Positions 1 to 7,448 of a stretch of 33,320 bases of DNA are shown here, one piece after another (position 1 is the first letter of the stretch; each line of letters begins with the position of its first letter). Location: assembly GCA_002712765.1 (NCBI GenBank), contig PAUP01000053.1:1-33320 (forward strand). The letters are read 5' to 3'. The notes under the pieces were generated by a model. It was not told where the DNA came from. It saw nothing but the letters and a program-made list of their open reading frames with translations, and ran no database searches. The translations under genes were made by a program, and so were the position numbers. Origin of the DNA: Cytophagaceae bacterium (GTDB lineage Bacteria > Bacteroidota > Bacteroidia > Flavobacteriales > Flavobacteriaceae).

Positions 1-1255
1 AACCTATTTTGGTATTAAGTGCAGTAACAAGCATCAATGAATTGTTGAGCAGTTCAGTAATACGGGTTTGGTTGGGAGCAATTCCAGAAGCACAATGCTT
101 GGCAAAGGAAACACAACCATCACCTAGAAGTGTAGCACTTTGCAATACATTGGCTGCCATCACGGGTTTAAATACATTTAATTCATAGTGCCCTTGCATG
201 CCGCCTACACTTATGGCTACATCATTACCCATAACTTGCGCACAGACCATAGTGAGCGCTTCACATTGAGTAGGATTTACCTTGCCTGGCATTATCGAAG
301 ATCCGGGTTCGTTTGCAGGGATGGTAATTTCTCCAATACCGCTGCGAGGGCCAGAAGCCATAAGTCTTATGTCGTTTGCTATTTTATTTAAAGAAACGGC
401 CAGCTGTTTTAAGGCACCATGTGTTTCTACGATAGCGTCATGTGCTGCAAGGGCTTCAAACTTATTTTGAGCGGTCACAAAGGGATGACCCGAAAATTCG
501 GCCATAAATTCTGAAACGCGTTTTGCATAACCCTCTGGAGTGTTCAAACCAGTACCCACTGCTGTGCCTCCCAACGCCATTTCGGCTAGATGGGGTAGGG
601 TATTTTCTAGTGCCGTTAGACCGTGGTCTAATTGGGATACATATCCAGAAAACTCTTGTCCTAAGGTAAGGGGTGTCGCATCCATTAAATGGGTTCTACC
701 AATCTTAACAACATCTTTAAATGCGTCGGCTTTCGCTTTAAGCGTATCTCTTAATAGGCGAACACCTGGAATGGTTACCTCAACTACTTTTTTGTAACCA
801 GCAATATGCATGCCTGTTGGGAAGGTATCATTTGACGATTGAGATTTGTTAACATCATCATTGGGTTGAAGGGTTTTTTCTCCTTCGCCAATCGTTTTTC
901 CTGCCAGTTGATGGGCTCTATTGGCAATCACTTCATTCACATTCATATTACTTTGGGTACCTGACCCAGTTTGCCAAATAACCAGAGGAAACTGATCATC
1001 GTGTTTGCCCTCCAAAATCTCATCACAAACCGCTGCAATAAGATCTCTTTTCTCTACGGGTAGCACCCCGAGCTCACAGTTGGTATAGGCCGCGGCTTTT
1101 TTTAGAATAGCAAAGCCATAAATAACCTCGATCGGCATAGATCCTGCAGGCCCTATTTTAAAATTATTTCTGGAGCGCTCTGTTTGAGCTCCCCAAAGTT
1201 TATCGGCAGGTACTTTTACCTCGCCCATGGTGTCTTTTTCAATTCTGTAGTCCAT
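1..1255 (-). CDS. fumC: Class II fumarate hydratase (partial, C-terminus outside window)
   Basis: Fumarase C catalyses the reversible hydration of fumarate to L-malate in the cytosolic TCA cycle and works as a homotetramer without an iron-sulfur cluster. The frame is open from the ATG at 1255-1253 ([20 protein letters not shown]) to the left edge, giving about 418 of the usual roughly 465 residues, so about 45 C-terminal residues are missing. Family hallmarks are visible: [12 protein letters not shown] near the N-terminus and the catalytic loop [16 protein letters not shown] (encoded near 265-315), followed by [11 protein letters not shown] and [11 protein letters not shown]. The gene stands alone and diverges from the small membrane protein at 1399. 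Small forward frames inside it are antisense shadows. Identification is very secure. Confidence 0.97.
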   Translation of the reverse strand, partial: MDYRIEKDTMGEVKVPADKLWGAQTERSRNNFKIGPAGSMPIEVIYGFAILKKAAAYTNCELGVLPVEKRDLIAAVCDEILEGKHDDQFPLVIWQTGSGTQSNMNVNEVIANRAHQLAGKTIGEGEKTLQPNDDVNKSQSSNDTFPTGMHIAGYKKVVEVTIPGVRLLRDTLKAKADAFKDVVKIGRTHLMDATPLTLGQEFSGYVSQLDHGLTALENTLPHLAEMALGGTAVGTGLNTPEGYAKRVSEFMAEFSGHPFVTAQNKFEALAAHDAIVETHGALKQLAVSLNKIANDIRLMASGPRSGIGEITIPANEPGSSIMPGKVNPTQCEALTMVCAQVMGNDVAISVGGMQGHYELNVFKPVMAANVLQSATLLGDGCVSFAKHCASGIAPNQTRITELLNNSLMLVTALNTKIG

Positions 1256-1340
1256 GAATCAGCATTTAGTTGAAATACAAATTTACAATATTGTCTTGGT
1301 AAATAATGTCAATAAGCTGTCAATAAAACTGAAAAATCTA

Positions 1341-1372
1341 TTGTGAAAAATAATAAATATACGGTATCTTTG
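1341..1372 (+). promoter_or_regulatory. Candidate Bacteroidota promoter (TTG / TATCTTTG)
   Basis: TATCTTTG at 1365-1372 fits the -7 consensus TAnnTTTG exactly. A TTG at 1341-1343 lies 21 bp upstream, within the usual range for the -33 element. The predicted start site falls about 24 bp before the ATG of the 56-residue gene at 1399. Confidence 0.55.
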
Positions 1373-1398
1373 ACCCAAATAAGTAAACGTAGCACACC

Positions 1399-1569
1399 AT
1401 GTTCGATTTTGATCAATATTTAGGATTTCTAGCATTTTTAACCATTTTAACTATCGGTTTTTGGTTGATGATATTTTTATTGACTTTTGTAATTCCTTAC
1501 TGGGTAGGAGGTTCAATAATCGAAATGATTAAAGAAAAAAGAGAAGCGAGAAAGGCAGAGAGAGCCTAA
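1399..1569 (+). CDS. Small single-span membrane protein, unknown function (56 aa)
   Basis: The frame ATG 1399 to TAA 1567-1569 encodes 56 residues that look like a real membrane protein. There is a short acidic/aromatic N-terminus (MFDFDQY), a long hydrophobic stretch at residues 8-33 with one or two possible spans, a YWVGGSIIEMI segment, and a strongly charged basic/acidic tail (KEKREARKAERA) probably in the cytoplasm. A TAnnTTTG promoter-like element lies just upstream and a strong intrinsic terminator follows 22 bp after the stop, so it appears to be its own transcription unit. I do not recognise the family and assign no function. The length is below common annotation cut-offs. Codon use looks normal for the region. 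Confidence 0.65.
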   Translation: MFDFDQYLGFLAFLTILTIGFWLMIFLLTFVIPYWVGGSIIEMIKEKREARKAERA

Positions 1570-1591
1570 CCCTTCACGTATATAGATTAAT

Positions 1592-1621
1592 AAGCCAGTT
1601 CAAACGAACTGGCTTTTTTTG
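1592..1621 (+). terminator. Intrinsic terminator after the 56-aa gene
   Basis: A perfect 10-bp stem (1592-1601 pairing with 1606-1615) with an AAAC loop is followed by a run of T to 1621. It closes the 56-aa gene and isolates it from the 2TM cluster. Confidence 0.85.
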
Positions 1622-1712
1622 TGGGGTTTCATTAATCAAGGGGTCATTTGTTTGTATGTTTCTTTTAAAAAGACAATTCGTCCGTAAAATTTGACAGTTG
1701 GGTATACTATTA

Positions 1713-1743
1713 TTTGAAAGCAAGCACTGAGCTATCATATTTG
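1713..1743 (+). promoter_or_regulatory. Candidate promoter of the 2TM cluster
   Basis: TTTG at 1713-1716 is followed after 19 bp by CATATTTG (1736-1743), one mismatch from TAnnTTTG. The 2TM cluster starts 24 bp downstream at 1767. The TTGACA/TATACT-like strings at 1691-1710 are too closely spaced to be a sigma-70 promoter. Confidence 0.4.
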
Positions 1744-1766
1744 TACCATAATTAAAACAAACAATC

Positions 1767-2057
1767 ATGGAAACGACATCACAACAAAACGACAGTTATA
1801 ACAGAGCCAAAGCACAAGTAGAAAAACTGAAAAGTTTTTATACCCACTTAGCCGTCTACCTCACTTTTTGTGCTTTCTTTATATTTCTTAATTTTAAATC
1901 TGGAGGTTTTATCTGGGCGATCTTCCCAATAGTAGGATGGGGCTTGGGTATTTTTGGTCATGCGGTAGATACTTTTAAGTGGAATCCATTTTTTGGAAAG
2001 GATTGGGAAGCTCAAAAGATCAAGGAAATCATGGAAAGAGAGAGACAATTATTTTAA
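1767..2057 (+). CDS. 2TM domain-containing protein (first of three)
   Basis: A 96-residue protein of the 2TM family (the domain found alone or at the N-terminus of some Bacteroidota LytS-type histidine kinases). The order is typical: an N-terminal amphipathic segment YNRAKAQVEKLKSFYTHLAVY, span 1 at about residues 28-44, a short FIW-containing turn, span 2 around FPIVGWGLGIFGHAV, then an aromatic FFGKDWEAQKIKEIMERE tail. It is the first gene of a cluster of three 2TM paralogues with 9-bp and overlapping junctions, an amidohydrolase and a LytTR regulator. The family biochemistry is not known to me. A role in membrane sensing linked to the LytTR regulator is only inferred from position. Confidence 0.85.
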   Translation: METTSQQNDSYNRAKAQVEKLKSFYTHLAVYLTFCAFFIFLNFKSGGFIWAIFPIVGWGLGIFGHAVDTFKWNPFFGKDWEAQKIKEIMERERQLF

Positions 2058-2066
2058 TCTGAAGCG

Positions 2067-2378
2067 ATGGAATCTAAAGAAGAAAAATTTTTACGAGCCA
2101 AACAACGTGTTCAGGAACTACGCAAGTACTATATGGGACTTATTAGTTTTGTGGTTTTTAATGGCATATTGGCCGGAATTAACTACTACGTCAACCAATG
2201 GGATCACATGTGGTTTTTGTGGGTGACTTTTTTCTGGGGCATAGGTTTGTTTTTTGATACTGCCAAGGTTTTTGGGTTGCAATTCATTTTTGGAAAGAAT
2301 TGGGAATCTAAAAAAATTAAAGAGTATATGGAAAATGAAGAAAAGGACGAGGCTGTCAATTTTAAACGCTGGGACTGA
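2067..2378 (+). CDS. 2TM domain-containing protein (second of three)
   Basis: A 103-residue paralogue of its neighbours. It keeps the RAKQRVQELRKYYMGLISFVV lead-in, two hydrophobic spans (about residues 25-43 and 48-66), and the FGKNWESKKIKEYME tail, ending in a FKRWD segment like that of the third copy. The second span contains FFWGIG, corresponding to VGWGLG in copy 1 and ICWGIG in copy 3. It starts 9 bp after copy 1. Its TGA (2376-2378) overlaps the ATG of copy 3 as TGATG, so copies 2 and 3 are probably translationally coupled. The copies are diverged in sequence, which suggests old duplications. Confidence 0.85.
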   Translation: MESKEEKFLRAKQRVQELRKYYMGLISFVVFNGILAGINYYVNQWDHMWFLWVTFFWGIGLFFDTAKVFGLQFIFGKNWESKKIKEYMENEEKDEAVNFKRWD

Positions 2379-2707
2379 TGAAATATTTGGATCAATCAAA
2401 ATATGAACGCGCACAAAAACACGTCAAAAAGATTAAAAGGTGGTACAATCATCTGACCATCTACATCATTGTAAGTGTGTTATTGCAATTGTTCTATTCG
2501 GGATTTTTTGGCTTTACCCCAATTAAGGATGACACGCCTTATTATTTTAGACTTATTTCTCCAATTTGTTGGGGTATAGGGGTAGGTATTCATGGATTAT
2601 ATGTTTTTCACGGCAGCTATTTTAGAAATTTATGGCAAGGTTGGGAAACGCGTAAAATCAACGAAATTATGAAAGAGGACCAAGAGGAATTCAAAAAGTG
2701 GAATTAG
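2378..2707 (+). CDS. 2TM domain-containing protein (third of three)
   Basis: A 109-residue 2TM paralogue beginning at the ATG that overlaps the preceding stop. The segment YERAQKHVKKIKRWYNHLTIY leads into span 1. A longer periplasmic or extracytoplasmic loop (about residues 44-58, FFGFTPIKDDTPYYF) separates it from span 2 (SPICWGIGVGIHGLYVF), and the tail WQGWETRKINEIMKED ends in FKKWN. The loop is the main difference from copies 1 and 2. It sits 32 bp upstream of the amidohydrolase start and is probably co-transcribed with it. Confidence 0.85.
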   Translation: MKYLDQSKYERAQKHVKKIKRWYNHLTIYIIVSVLLQLFYSGFFGFTPIKDDTPYYFRLISPICWGIGVGIHGLYVFHGSYFRNLWQGWETRKINEIMKEDQEEFKKWN

Positions 2708-2739
2708 TACTTTCCCTATTTAATATATTAAAGAGTCTT

Positions 2740-3873
2740 ATGAAAATTATACTGAGCTACTTTTTATTCACGGTGAACCTTTTACTTTTTGCTCAAGAAG
2801 GATTTATTATAGAAAATGCTACTGTTTTTGATGGCGATCAGGTGCTGGAACAGACAAATGTAACGGTAATTAACGGGCAAATAACTGCTGTAGGTGAGGC
2901 CCCAGATGGGAATTATATAAGAATAGACGCCACCGGTAAATTTTTAATGCCCGGTATGACCAACAGTCATGTACATGCCTTTAACCCATTATCGTTAAAG
3001 GAGGCAGCCAGAGCCGGAGTGCTCAACGTATTAGATATGCACGGTATGGAGCCAATGCAGGGCTATATGAAAGCACAAAAAGAACTACCAGGCGTAGCGA
3101 GGATGTATGTAGCGGGTTATGCGGCAACAGCTCCAGAGGGTCATGGGACGCAATACGGTTTTGAGGTACCTACCTTAACTGGTCCGGATGATGCAGTGAG
3201 CTGGGTTGAAGATAGAGTAGCAGCAGGTGTTGATCATATCAAAATTATTATTGAACCCTGGAAAAACACCTTATCGCATCAAACCGTAAAGGCCATTATC
3301 GATGCGGCACATACCCATAATAAAGTTGTAGGAGTACATGTATCACGAGCCTCAGATGGATATAAGGCGCTGGTTAGCGGGGCAAACGGCTTGGTGCATT
3401 TATGGTGGGATCAGCCTTTGGATGATGATGCTTTAAGCCACATTGAGCAGTTAGAAGGTGTCTTTGTTACTCCAACTATTTTAACCACTATACTCATCCA
3501 TCAAAAGGTAATGAACAAAACAGTCCAAGAAGTAGCCAACACCAAAACGTTGATGCTTACAGAGGTCAAACGATTATTTGACAGTGGGGTGGTGATTTTG
3601 GCGGGTACCGATCCGCCCAATGCAGGTATTAATATGGGAGATGACCTTTATAAAGAAATGGCCTACCTCAAAAAAGCTGGGCTTTCTGGATTGGATGTTT
3701 TAAAAACAGCTACTTCCAACCCGGCACGTATGTTTGGTTTACCTCAAGTGGGATATATCAAACCTGGGTACACCGCCGATCTATTACTTTTAAGTAAAAA
3801 CCCTATTGAGGATATAGAAAATTTAAATAGTTTAGAAATGATTTGGAAGGCAGGAGTGGCCGTGCAACGCTAG
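2740..3873 (+). CDS. Secreted amidohydrolase family protein
   Basis: A metal-dependent amidohydrolase of the imidazolonepropionase-like branch, 377 residues from the chosen ATG at 2740. That start gives a clean signal peptide (MKIILSYFLFTVNLLLFAQ) and avoids overlapping the upstream gene. The longer frame from 2698 would bury the signal. Metal-site motifs in order are HVH at residues 77-79 (in MTNSHVHAF), a lysine in DHIKIIIEPWK, a His in VVGVHVSRASDG, a His in GLVHLWWD, and the Asp in LAGTDPPNAG. The C-terminal PGYTADLLLLSKNPIEDI strand is typical of the composite beta-sandwich. The substrate is unknown; secreted relatives act on cyclic amides or dipeptides. It lies 32 bp after the 2TM genes and ahead of the LytTR regulator. 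Confidence 0.88.
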   Translation: MKIILSYFLFTVNLLLFAQEGFIIENATVFDGDQVLEQTNVTVINGQITAVGEAPDGNYIRIDATGKFLMPGMTNSHVHAFNPLSLKEAARAGVLNVLDMHGMEPMQGYMKAQKELPGVARMYVAGYAATAPEGHGTQYGFEVPTLTGPDDAVSWVEDRVAAGVDHIKIIIEPWKNTLSHQTVKAIIDAAHTHNKVVGVHVSRASDGYKALVSGANGLVHLWWDQPLDDDALSHIEQLEGVFVTPTILTTILIHQKVMNKTVQEVANTKTLMLTEVKRLFDSGVVILAGTDPPNAGINMGDDLYKEMAYLKKAGLSGLDVLKTATSNPARMFGLPQVGYIKPGYTADLLLLSKNPIEDIENLNSLEMIWKAGVAVQR

Positions 3874-3961
3874 TAAAGCAAGCTATGATAAAACCTAAGG
3901 TTGGGCTAGCTTATTTCTTTTACAAATTAATCCGCAGTTATTATTTATAAACAAAACGATT

Positions 3962-4720
3962 ATGAATGTACTTATTATCGAAGACGAAAAACCTTCTGCT
4001 AGAAGGCTCAGTAGAATGCTCGATCAATTAGGGGTTAGCGTCAACGAAATGCTACACTCTGTAGAAGAAGCCGTCAATTGGTTTTCAAACCATCCACATC
4101 CAGATCTCATCTTTTTAGATATACAGTTGTCGGATGGGCTTTCTTTTGAAATATTTGATACCGTAGCCGTAGAAAGCGCTATCATTTTTACGACCGCCTT
4201 CGACGAGTATGCCCTACAAGCCTTTAAACTCAACAGTATCGATTACCTTTTAAAACCCATAGATGATGAGGAGCTTAAGCTCGCCGTCGATAAATACAAG
4301 GCTCGTATGCCCAAACAGCAAAATGTAGCTCTAAATTTTGATGATATCAAAAAGCTTCTAGGCGCCACTCCTGTAGAACGCGAGTACAAAAAGCGTTTTA
4401 CTACAAAAATTGGTCAGCACCTTAAGATGATTACTGTAGATGAGATTGAATGCTTTTACAGCGAAAATAAAGGCACCTACGCCGCGACGGTAGACGGACG
4501 TAATTATTTGCTTGATACAACGCTAGAATTATTGGAAGACGAGCTGGCTCCCGATACGTTCTTTCGCGTAAGCAGAAAATTCTTTGTCAATATCAATGCG
4601 ATCAAAGACATTATTTCTTATACCAATTCTCGGCTCCAAATCAAACTAAATCATTGGAACGAGCAAGAGATCATCGTGAGTAGAGAGCGTGTGAAAGACT
4701 TTAAAATTTGGTTAGAATAG
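3962..4720 (+). CDS. LytTR-family response regulator
   Basis: A two-domain cytoplasmic response regulator of 252 residues. The receiver domain (1-120) has the acidic pair E7/D8, phospho-acceptor D53 in DLIFLDIQLSDG, T77/T78 and K98 in YLLKPID. The LytTR DNA-binding domain (about 145-250) contains the FTTKIGQHLKMI start, ECFYSENKGTYAATVDGRNYLLD and the FFRVSRKFFVNINAI core. Such regulators normally pair with LytS/AgrC-type histidine kinases, but none is encoded in the window. The nearest membrane proteins are the three 2TM genes upstream. It follows the amidohydrolase by 88 bp and is probably in the same unit or driven from that gap. It converges with the LETM1-like gene with only 4 bp between the stops. 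Confidence 0.93.
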   Translation: MNVLIIEDEKPSARRLSRMLDQLGVSVNEMLHSVEEAVNWFSNHPHPDLIFLDIQLSDGLSFEIFDTVAVESAIIFTTAFDEYALQAFKLNSIDYLLKPIDDEELKLAVDKYKARMPKQQNVALNFDDIKKLLGATPVEREYKKRFTTKIGQHLKMITVDEIECFYSENKGTYAATVDGRNYLLDTTLELLEDELAPDTFFRVSRKFFVNINAIKDIISYTNSRLQIKLNHWNEQEIIVSRERVKDFKIWLE

Positions 4721-4724
4721 TTAA

Positions 4725-5927
4725 TTATTTCTCGTCTTTAGTACGTCTATTTTCATTAAAAGCACTTGGTAATAATTGCGGAATAAACTTAGTGAGCAAC
4801 GGGAGTAGAATACCGCCTCCTGGTAATAGAAATATAGCCAGTGAGGGTATGCTTTTACAAATGTCTATCAATTGATTTTTTACTAGACTTTTCTCATCTT
4901 CATTTAAATCTCTGATCGTAGATTGTCCTAACAAAAGCACGAGGTCTTTACTTTGATCTAACTCTTGTAATAACCGGTTTTTGTTGCGCAAAATAAGTGT
5001 AGAAACGGTTTTTGATGTTTGCAAATAAAAATGTTTGACCGGATGGCTGTAATTTAAATAAGCAATATCGGCTCTGTTTTTACCTATAAACTCGTGTACA
5101 AAGTCTGTGGTTTCTTGTATTTCGCTTGGAGGTATTTCTAGAAAGTCTCCTAGTTGCTGTAAAAAGATAAACTCTGACTTGTCGAGTTGTTCATCGTCCC
5201 AAACGGCAAGTGCTGCGAGATCTAAAATATACGTTCGTGCGAGCTCGTGATCTACGGGGTCAATGTCTAGGTCTTTGATCGTTTGAGCTTTATTAATGAT
5301 GTCTGTATTATAGTGTATCGAACTTTCAAAAAGCTTGATGAGAAGCTCGTCGTACTGTTCTTTAAGCTCTTTTTGACGTAGGGCAATCCACACCGTGTTG
5401 ATCAATACTCCTTCTAAATGTTTACCGTATTCAAAAGGATTGTCTCCAGTCAATAAAAAGTGATCAAAAGCCAGCACATCTACAAAGAGCAAGGCATTGA
5501 TAATTAAATGGCTAAAATTCTTTTTAAGTAAGGGCTCATTGGTTTGTATCCGCTTTTGAATTATTTTTTCCAGCTGATCATACACCGTCTCTTTACCAAT
5601 CTGAATATGAAAACTGTGTTGTTTTTTGTCTATCAAACGGTAGAAGTTGACGATGGCGGTAATGCAATCTTCTTCTTTGCCATTTACAATACTGTCAAAA
5701 TAGGTAAAGGCTAAGGCGTCAAATAGATTGATTTTGGTTTTTTCTTCTTCTGTCCATTTTAACTGAATACCACTATCGTCAAAAAGCGTAGCTACAGAAG
5801 CTCCATAGATAAATCCGTGTTCTCGCAATTTGCGATACATAAGACGTTCGTCATAGTCATGGCTATCCAAAAACTCCAGAAAGTATGGAAGGTGTTTTTG
5901 TATCCAGCCACTAGCAGATGGGTTCAT
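4725..5927 (-). CDS. LETM1-related protein
   Basis: A 400-residue protein whose C-terminus (PGGGILLPLLTKFIPQLLPS) resembles the ribosome-binding-like domain of the mitochondrial LETM1 family. Flavobacterial homologues are often labelled LETM1-related biofilm-associated proteins. The rest is largely helical and charged, with no signal peptide. The hydrophobic segment near the C-terminus (SIPSLAIFLLPGGGILLPLL) is the only candidate membrane-associated part. I chose the ATG at 5927 (MNPSASGWIQKHLPYFLEF). A longer version would need a GTG at 5948 and adds only seven residues. TATCTTTG lies upstream on the minus strand (5972-5965). The cellular role is not established. The family call rests mainly on the C-terminal motif. 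Confidence 0.75.
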   Translation of the reverse strand: MNPSASGWIQKHLPYFLEFLDSHDYDERLMYRKLREHGFIYGASVATLFDDSGIQLKWTEEEKTKINLFDALAFTYFDSIVNGKEEDCITAIVNFYRLIDKKQHSFHIQIGKETVYDQLEKIIQKRIQTNEPLLKKNFSHLIINALLFVDVLAFDHFLLTGDNPFEYGKHLEGVLINTVWIALRQKELKEQYDELLIKLFESSIHYNTDIINKAQTIKDLDIDPVDHELARTYILDLAALAVWDDEQLDKSEFIFLQQLGDFLEIPPSEIQETTDFVHEFIGKNRADIAYLNYSHPVKHFYLQTSKTVSTLILRNKNRLLQELDQSKDLVLLLGQSTIRDLNEDEKSLVKNQLIDICKSIPSLAIFLLPGGGILLPLLTKFIPQLLPSAFNENRRTKDEK

Positions 5928-5964
5928 GTAAAAAGGTTTAAAAAGCACCCAAGGGTTGCAGTAT

Positions 5965-5972
5965 CAAAGATA
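5965..5972 (-). promoter_or_regulatory. Candidate -7 element of the LETM1-like gene
   Basis: The minus strand reads TATCTTTG, a full TAnnTTTG match, 38 bp before the ATG at 5927. No convincing TTG sits at the usual -33 distance, so confidence is modest. Confidence 0.4.
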
Positions 5973-5977
5973 CTAGA

Positions 5978-6006
5978 AAAGCCTCTAGTTTTTATCCAGA
6001 GGCTTT
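5978..6006 (-). terminator. Weak terminator after sodC
   Basis: A 9-bp stem AAAGCCTCT/AGAGGCTTT (5978-5986 with 5998-6006) with an 11-nt loop lies about 30 bp beyond the sodC stop. Read on the minus strand it ends in TTTT. The long loop and short U-run make it a modest terminator. Confidence 0.5.
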
Positions 6007-6036
6007 GTTTGATCTTAAACTATAAACTTAAATTTT

Positions 6037-6618
6037 CTATTCTATAATACCACCACAGCTTACACGCGCTCCGGCTGCACCACTGGGCTGAGAGGTAAAA
6101 TCATCTGCTCCTTGATGTACGATAATCGCTTTGCCTAGAATATTTTTGTTTGGATCGTCGCACCCAATACACCATTGATCGGTGGTCATGGTAATGGTGG
6201 CGTTGCCATTTTCATCGGCTTCCATATTGCCTATATCTCCCTTGTGATATCCAGCAGCATCTCCCCACTTTCCGTGTGGTTGTGCTGTAGGGTTCCAATG
6301 TCCACCAGAAGACTTACCATCTTCAGAAGAGCAATCTGCCTTTTCGTGTATATGTATGGCGTGGGTACCTTCAGAGAGACCGCCTATTATTGCAGTCATA
6401 CTTACAGCACCATCCATTTCTTTGAATACGACATTCCCAGATGCTTTGCTACCGCTTTTCGGGGCGAGTGTCATGGTGAGTTTTTTTGGTGTAGTTACCA
6501 CTTCTGTTACTGTTTTTTCTACTTCTTCTTGGGTAACTTCTTTCTCTTTTTGATCTTTTTTACAACTGGTTGCCAATACCGATATAGACAGGGCAGCAAC
6601 CCAAATAATGCGTTTCAT
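6037..6618 (-). CDS. sodC: Cu/Zn superoxide dismutase, lipoprotein
   Basis: A 193-residue Cu/Zn superoxide dismutase that converts superoxide to oxygen and hydrogen peroxide in the cell envelope. The N-terminus (MKRIIWVAALSISVLATSCKK) is a lipoprotein signal with lipobox Cys19, followed by an acidic/lysine-rich linker (to about residue 45). The catalytic domain shows the copper and zinc ligands in THAIHIHEKADC, GGHWNP, AGYHKGDIGNM and IIVHQGADDF. The second family signature is present as GAAGARVSCGGI, and the disulfide cysteines lie in KADCSS and VSCGG. An additional CIGC pair (in DQWCIGCDD) occurs before the electrostatic loop. Monocistronic, with flanking gaps of about 80-110 bp. Confidence 0.95.
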   Translation of the reverse strand: MKRIIWVAALSISVLATSCKKDQKEKEVTQEEVEKTVTEVVTTPKKLTMTLAPKSGSKASGNVVFKEMDGAVSMTAIIGGLSEGTHAIHIHEKADCSSEDGKSSGGHWNPTAQPHGKWGDAAGYHKGDIGNMEADENGNATITMTTDQWCIGCDDPNKNILGKAIIVHQGADDFTSQPSGAAGARVSCGGIIE

Positions 6619-6697
6619 ACGTTTTTCTTTTGGTTAGAATAATATAGTACTCTAAGATACAATTGTTTTGCGTATAGCGCACGTTTTTAATAAAACC

Positions 6698-7444
6698 TTA
6701 AATACTTATCGTACTCAAAGCTGTGGTATTGGTAATTAAGTCGGGGTCTAACTGATATTGCCACACCCCAGTATCACCAATGGCAATTAATACATCGCCT
6801 TGTACAATAACATCAAAGGCCAATCTGTCGATATTGTGAACCAAGACTGTATTCTCGGGATCAGAAACATCAAATACTTTAATTTCGTCGTCACACACAA
6901 ATAAGTAATCTCCATAAAGTCCCATTCCTTTTGGTCCTGTTAATTCGCGTACACTAAGTAGGGTGGGATTGAGAACATCCTCAACATTGTAAATCTCCAA
7001 TTGATTTATAGTGGTGCCACACCCAATTTCTGACCAAAGGGTAACAAAGGCAGTGGTATCATTGGCCACCACGGGGTCACATGCGGTAAAGTGCTCTACA
7101 GAAGAGAGGTATTCTGGAAACTCAGGATTGGTTACAGAATAAATAAACATCCCGTTTTGAGAGCCGATGTACAAATAGTCGTCATACCCAAAAATGGTTT
7201 CGACGTTAAAGCCTACAGACACTCTATTTACTTGAACAGGATCTGATGGGGTGGTTATAGAAAATACGATAAGGTCACTGCGGTCTACAGCGTAGAGATA
7301 ATCTCCCTTTAACGCAAATATAGCGAGTGAGCCGCCTTGGCCGTCATTATTTGCAGCGTCAAGTGTTGTGCTATCATTGGCACTGTCTGTACTACATCCG
7401 CTAAGGATAATGGTGATAAAAAATAGATATATAAATTTTTTCAT
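6698..7444 (-). CDS. LVIVD-repeat lipoprotein (beta-propeller-like)
   Basis: A 248-residue lipoprotein (MKKFIYLFFITIILSGCS, lipobox Cys17) followed by a low-complexity Asp/Ser/Thr linker and repeated blade-like units. These carry strands such as DYLYAVDRSDLIVFSITTPSDPV, DYLYIGSQNGMFIYSVTNPEFP and DYLFVCDDEIKVFDVSDPEN, the pattern of LVIVD repeats. Each unit reads as a value, then its name, then a DP/NP turn, as in small surface beta-propellers. It begins 4 bp after the stop of the lipoprotein gene 7449-7973, so the two form an operon. No catalytic motif is visible and the ligand is unknown. Confidence 0.75.
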   Translation of the reverse strand: MKKFIYLFFITIILSGCSTDSANDSTTLDAANNDGQGGSLAIFALKGDYLYAVDRSDLIVFSITTPSDPVQVNRVSVGFNVETIFGYDDYLYIGSQNGMFIYSVTNPEFPEYLSSVEHFTACDPVVANDTTAFVTLWSEIGCGTTINQLEIYNVEDVLNPTLLSVRELTGPKGMGLYGDYLFVCDDEIKVFDVSDPENTVLVHNIDRLAFDVIVQGDVLIAIGDTGVWQYQLDPDLITNTTALSTISI

Positions 7445-7448
7445 GATA

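Noticed and set aside
188-797. Several forward frames at the left end (60-85 codons)
   Set aside because: They lie antisense to fumC, whose frame and motifs are unambiguous.
1691-1712. TTGACA and TATACT strings as a sigma-70 promoter
   Set aside because: They are only about 8 bp apart, and Bacteroidota use a different consensus.
3889-3922. Terminator between the amidohydrolase and LytTR genes
   Set aside because: Only short imperfect pairing (AAGCTA/TAGCTT with a large loop) and a weak T-run, so it is not listed as a feature.
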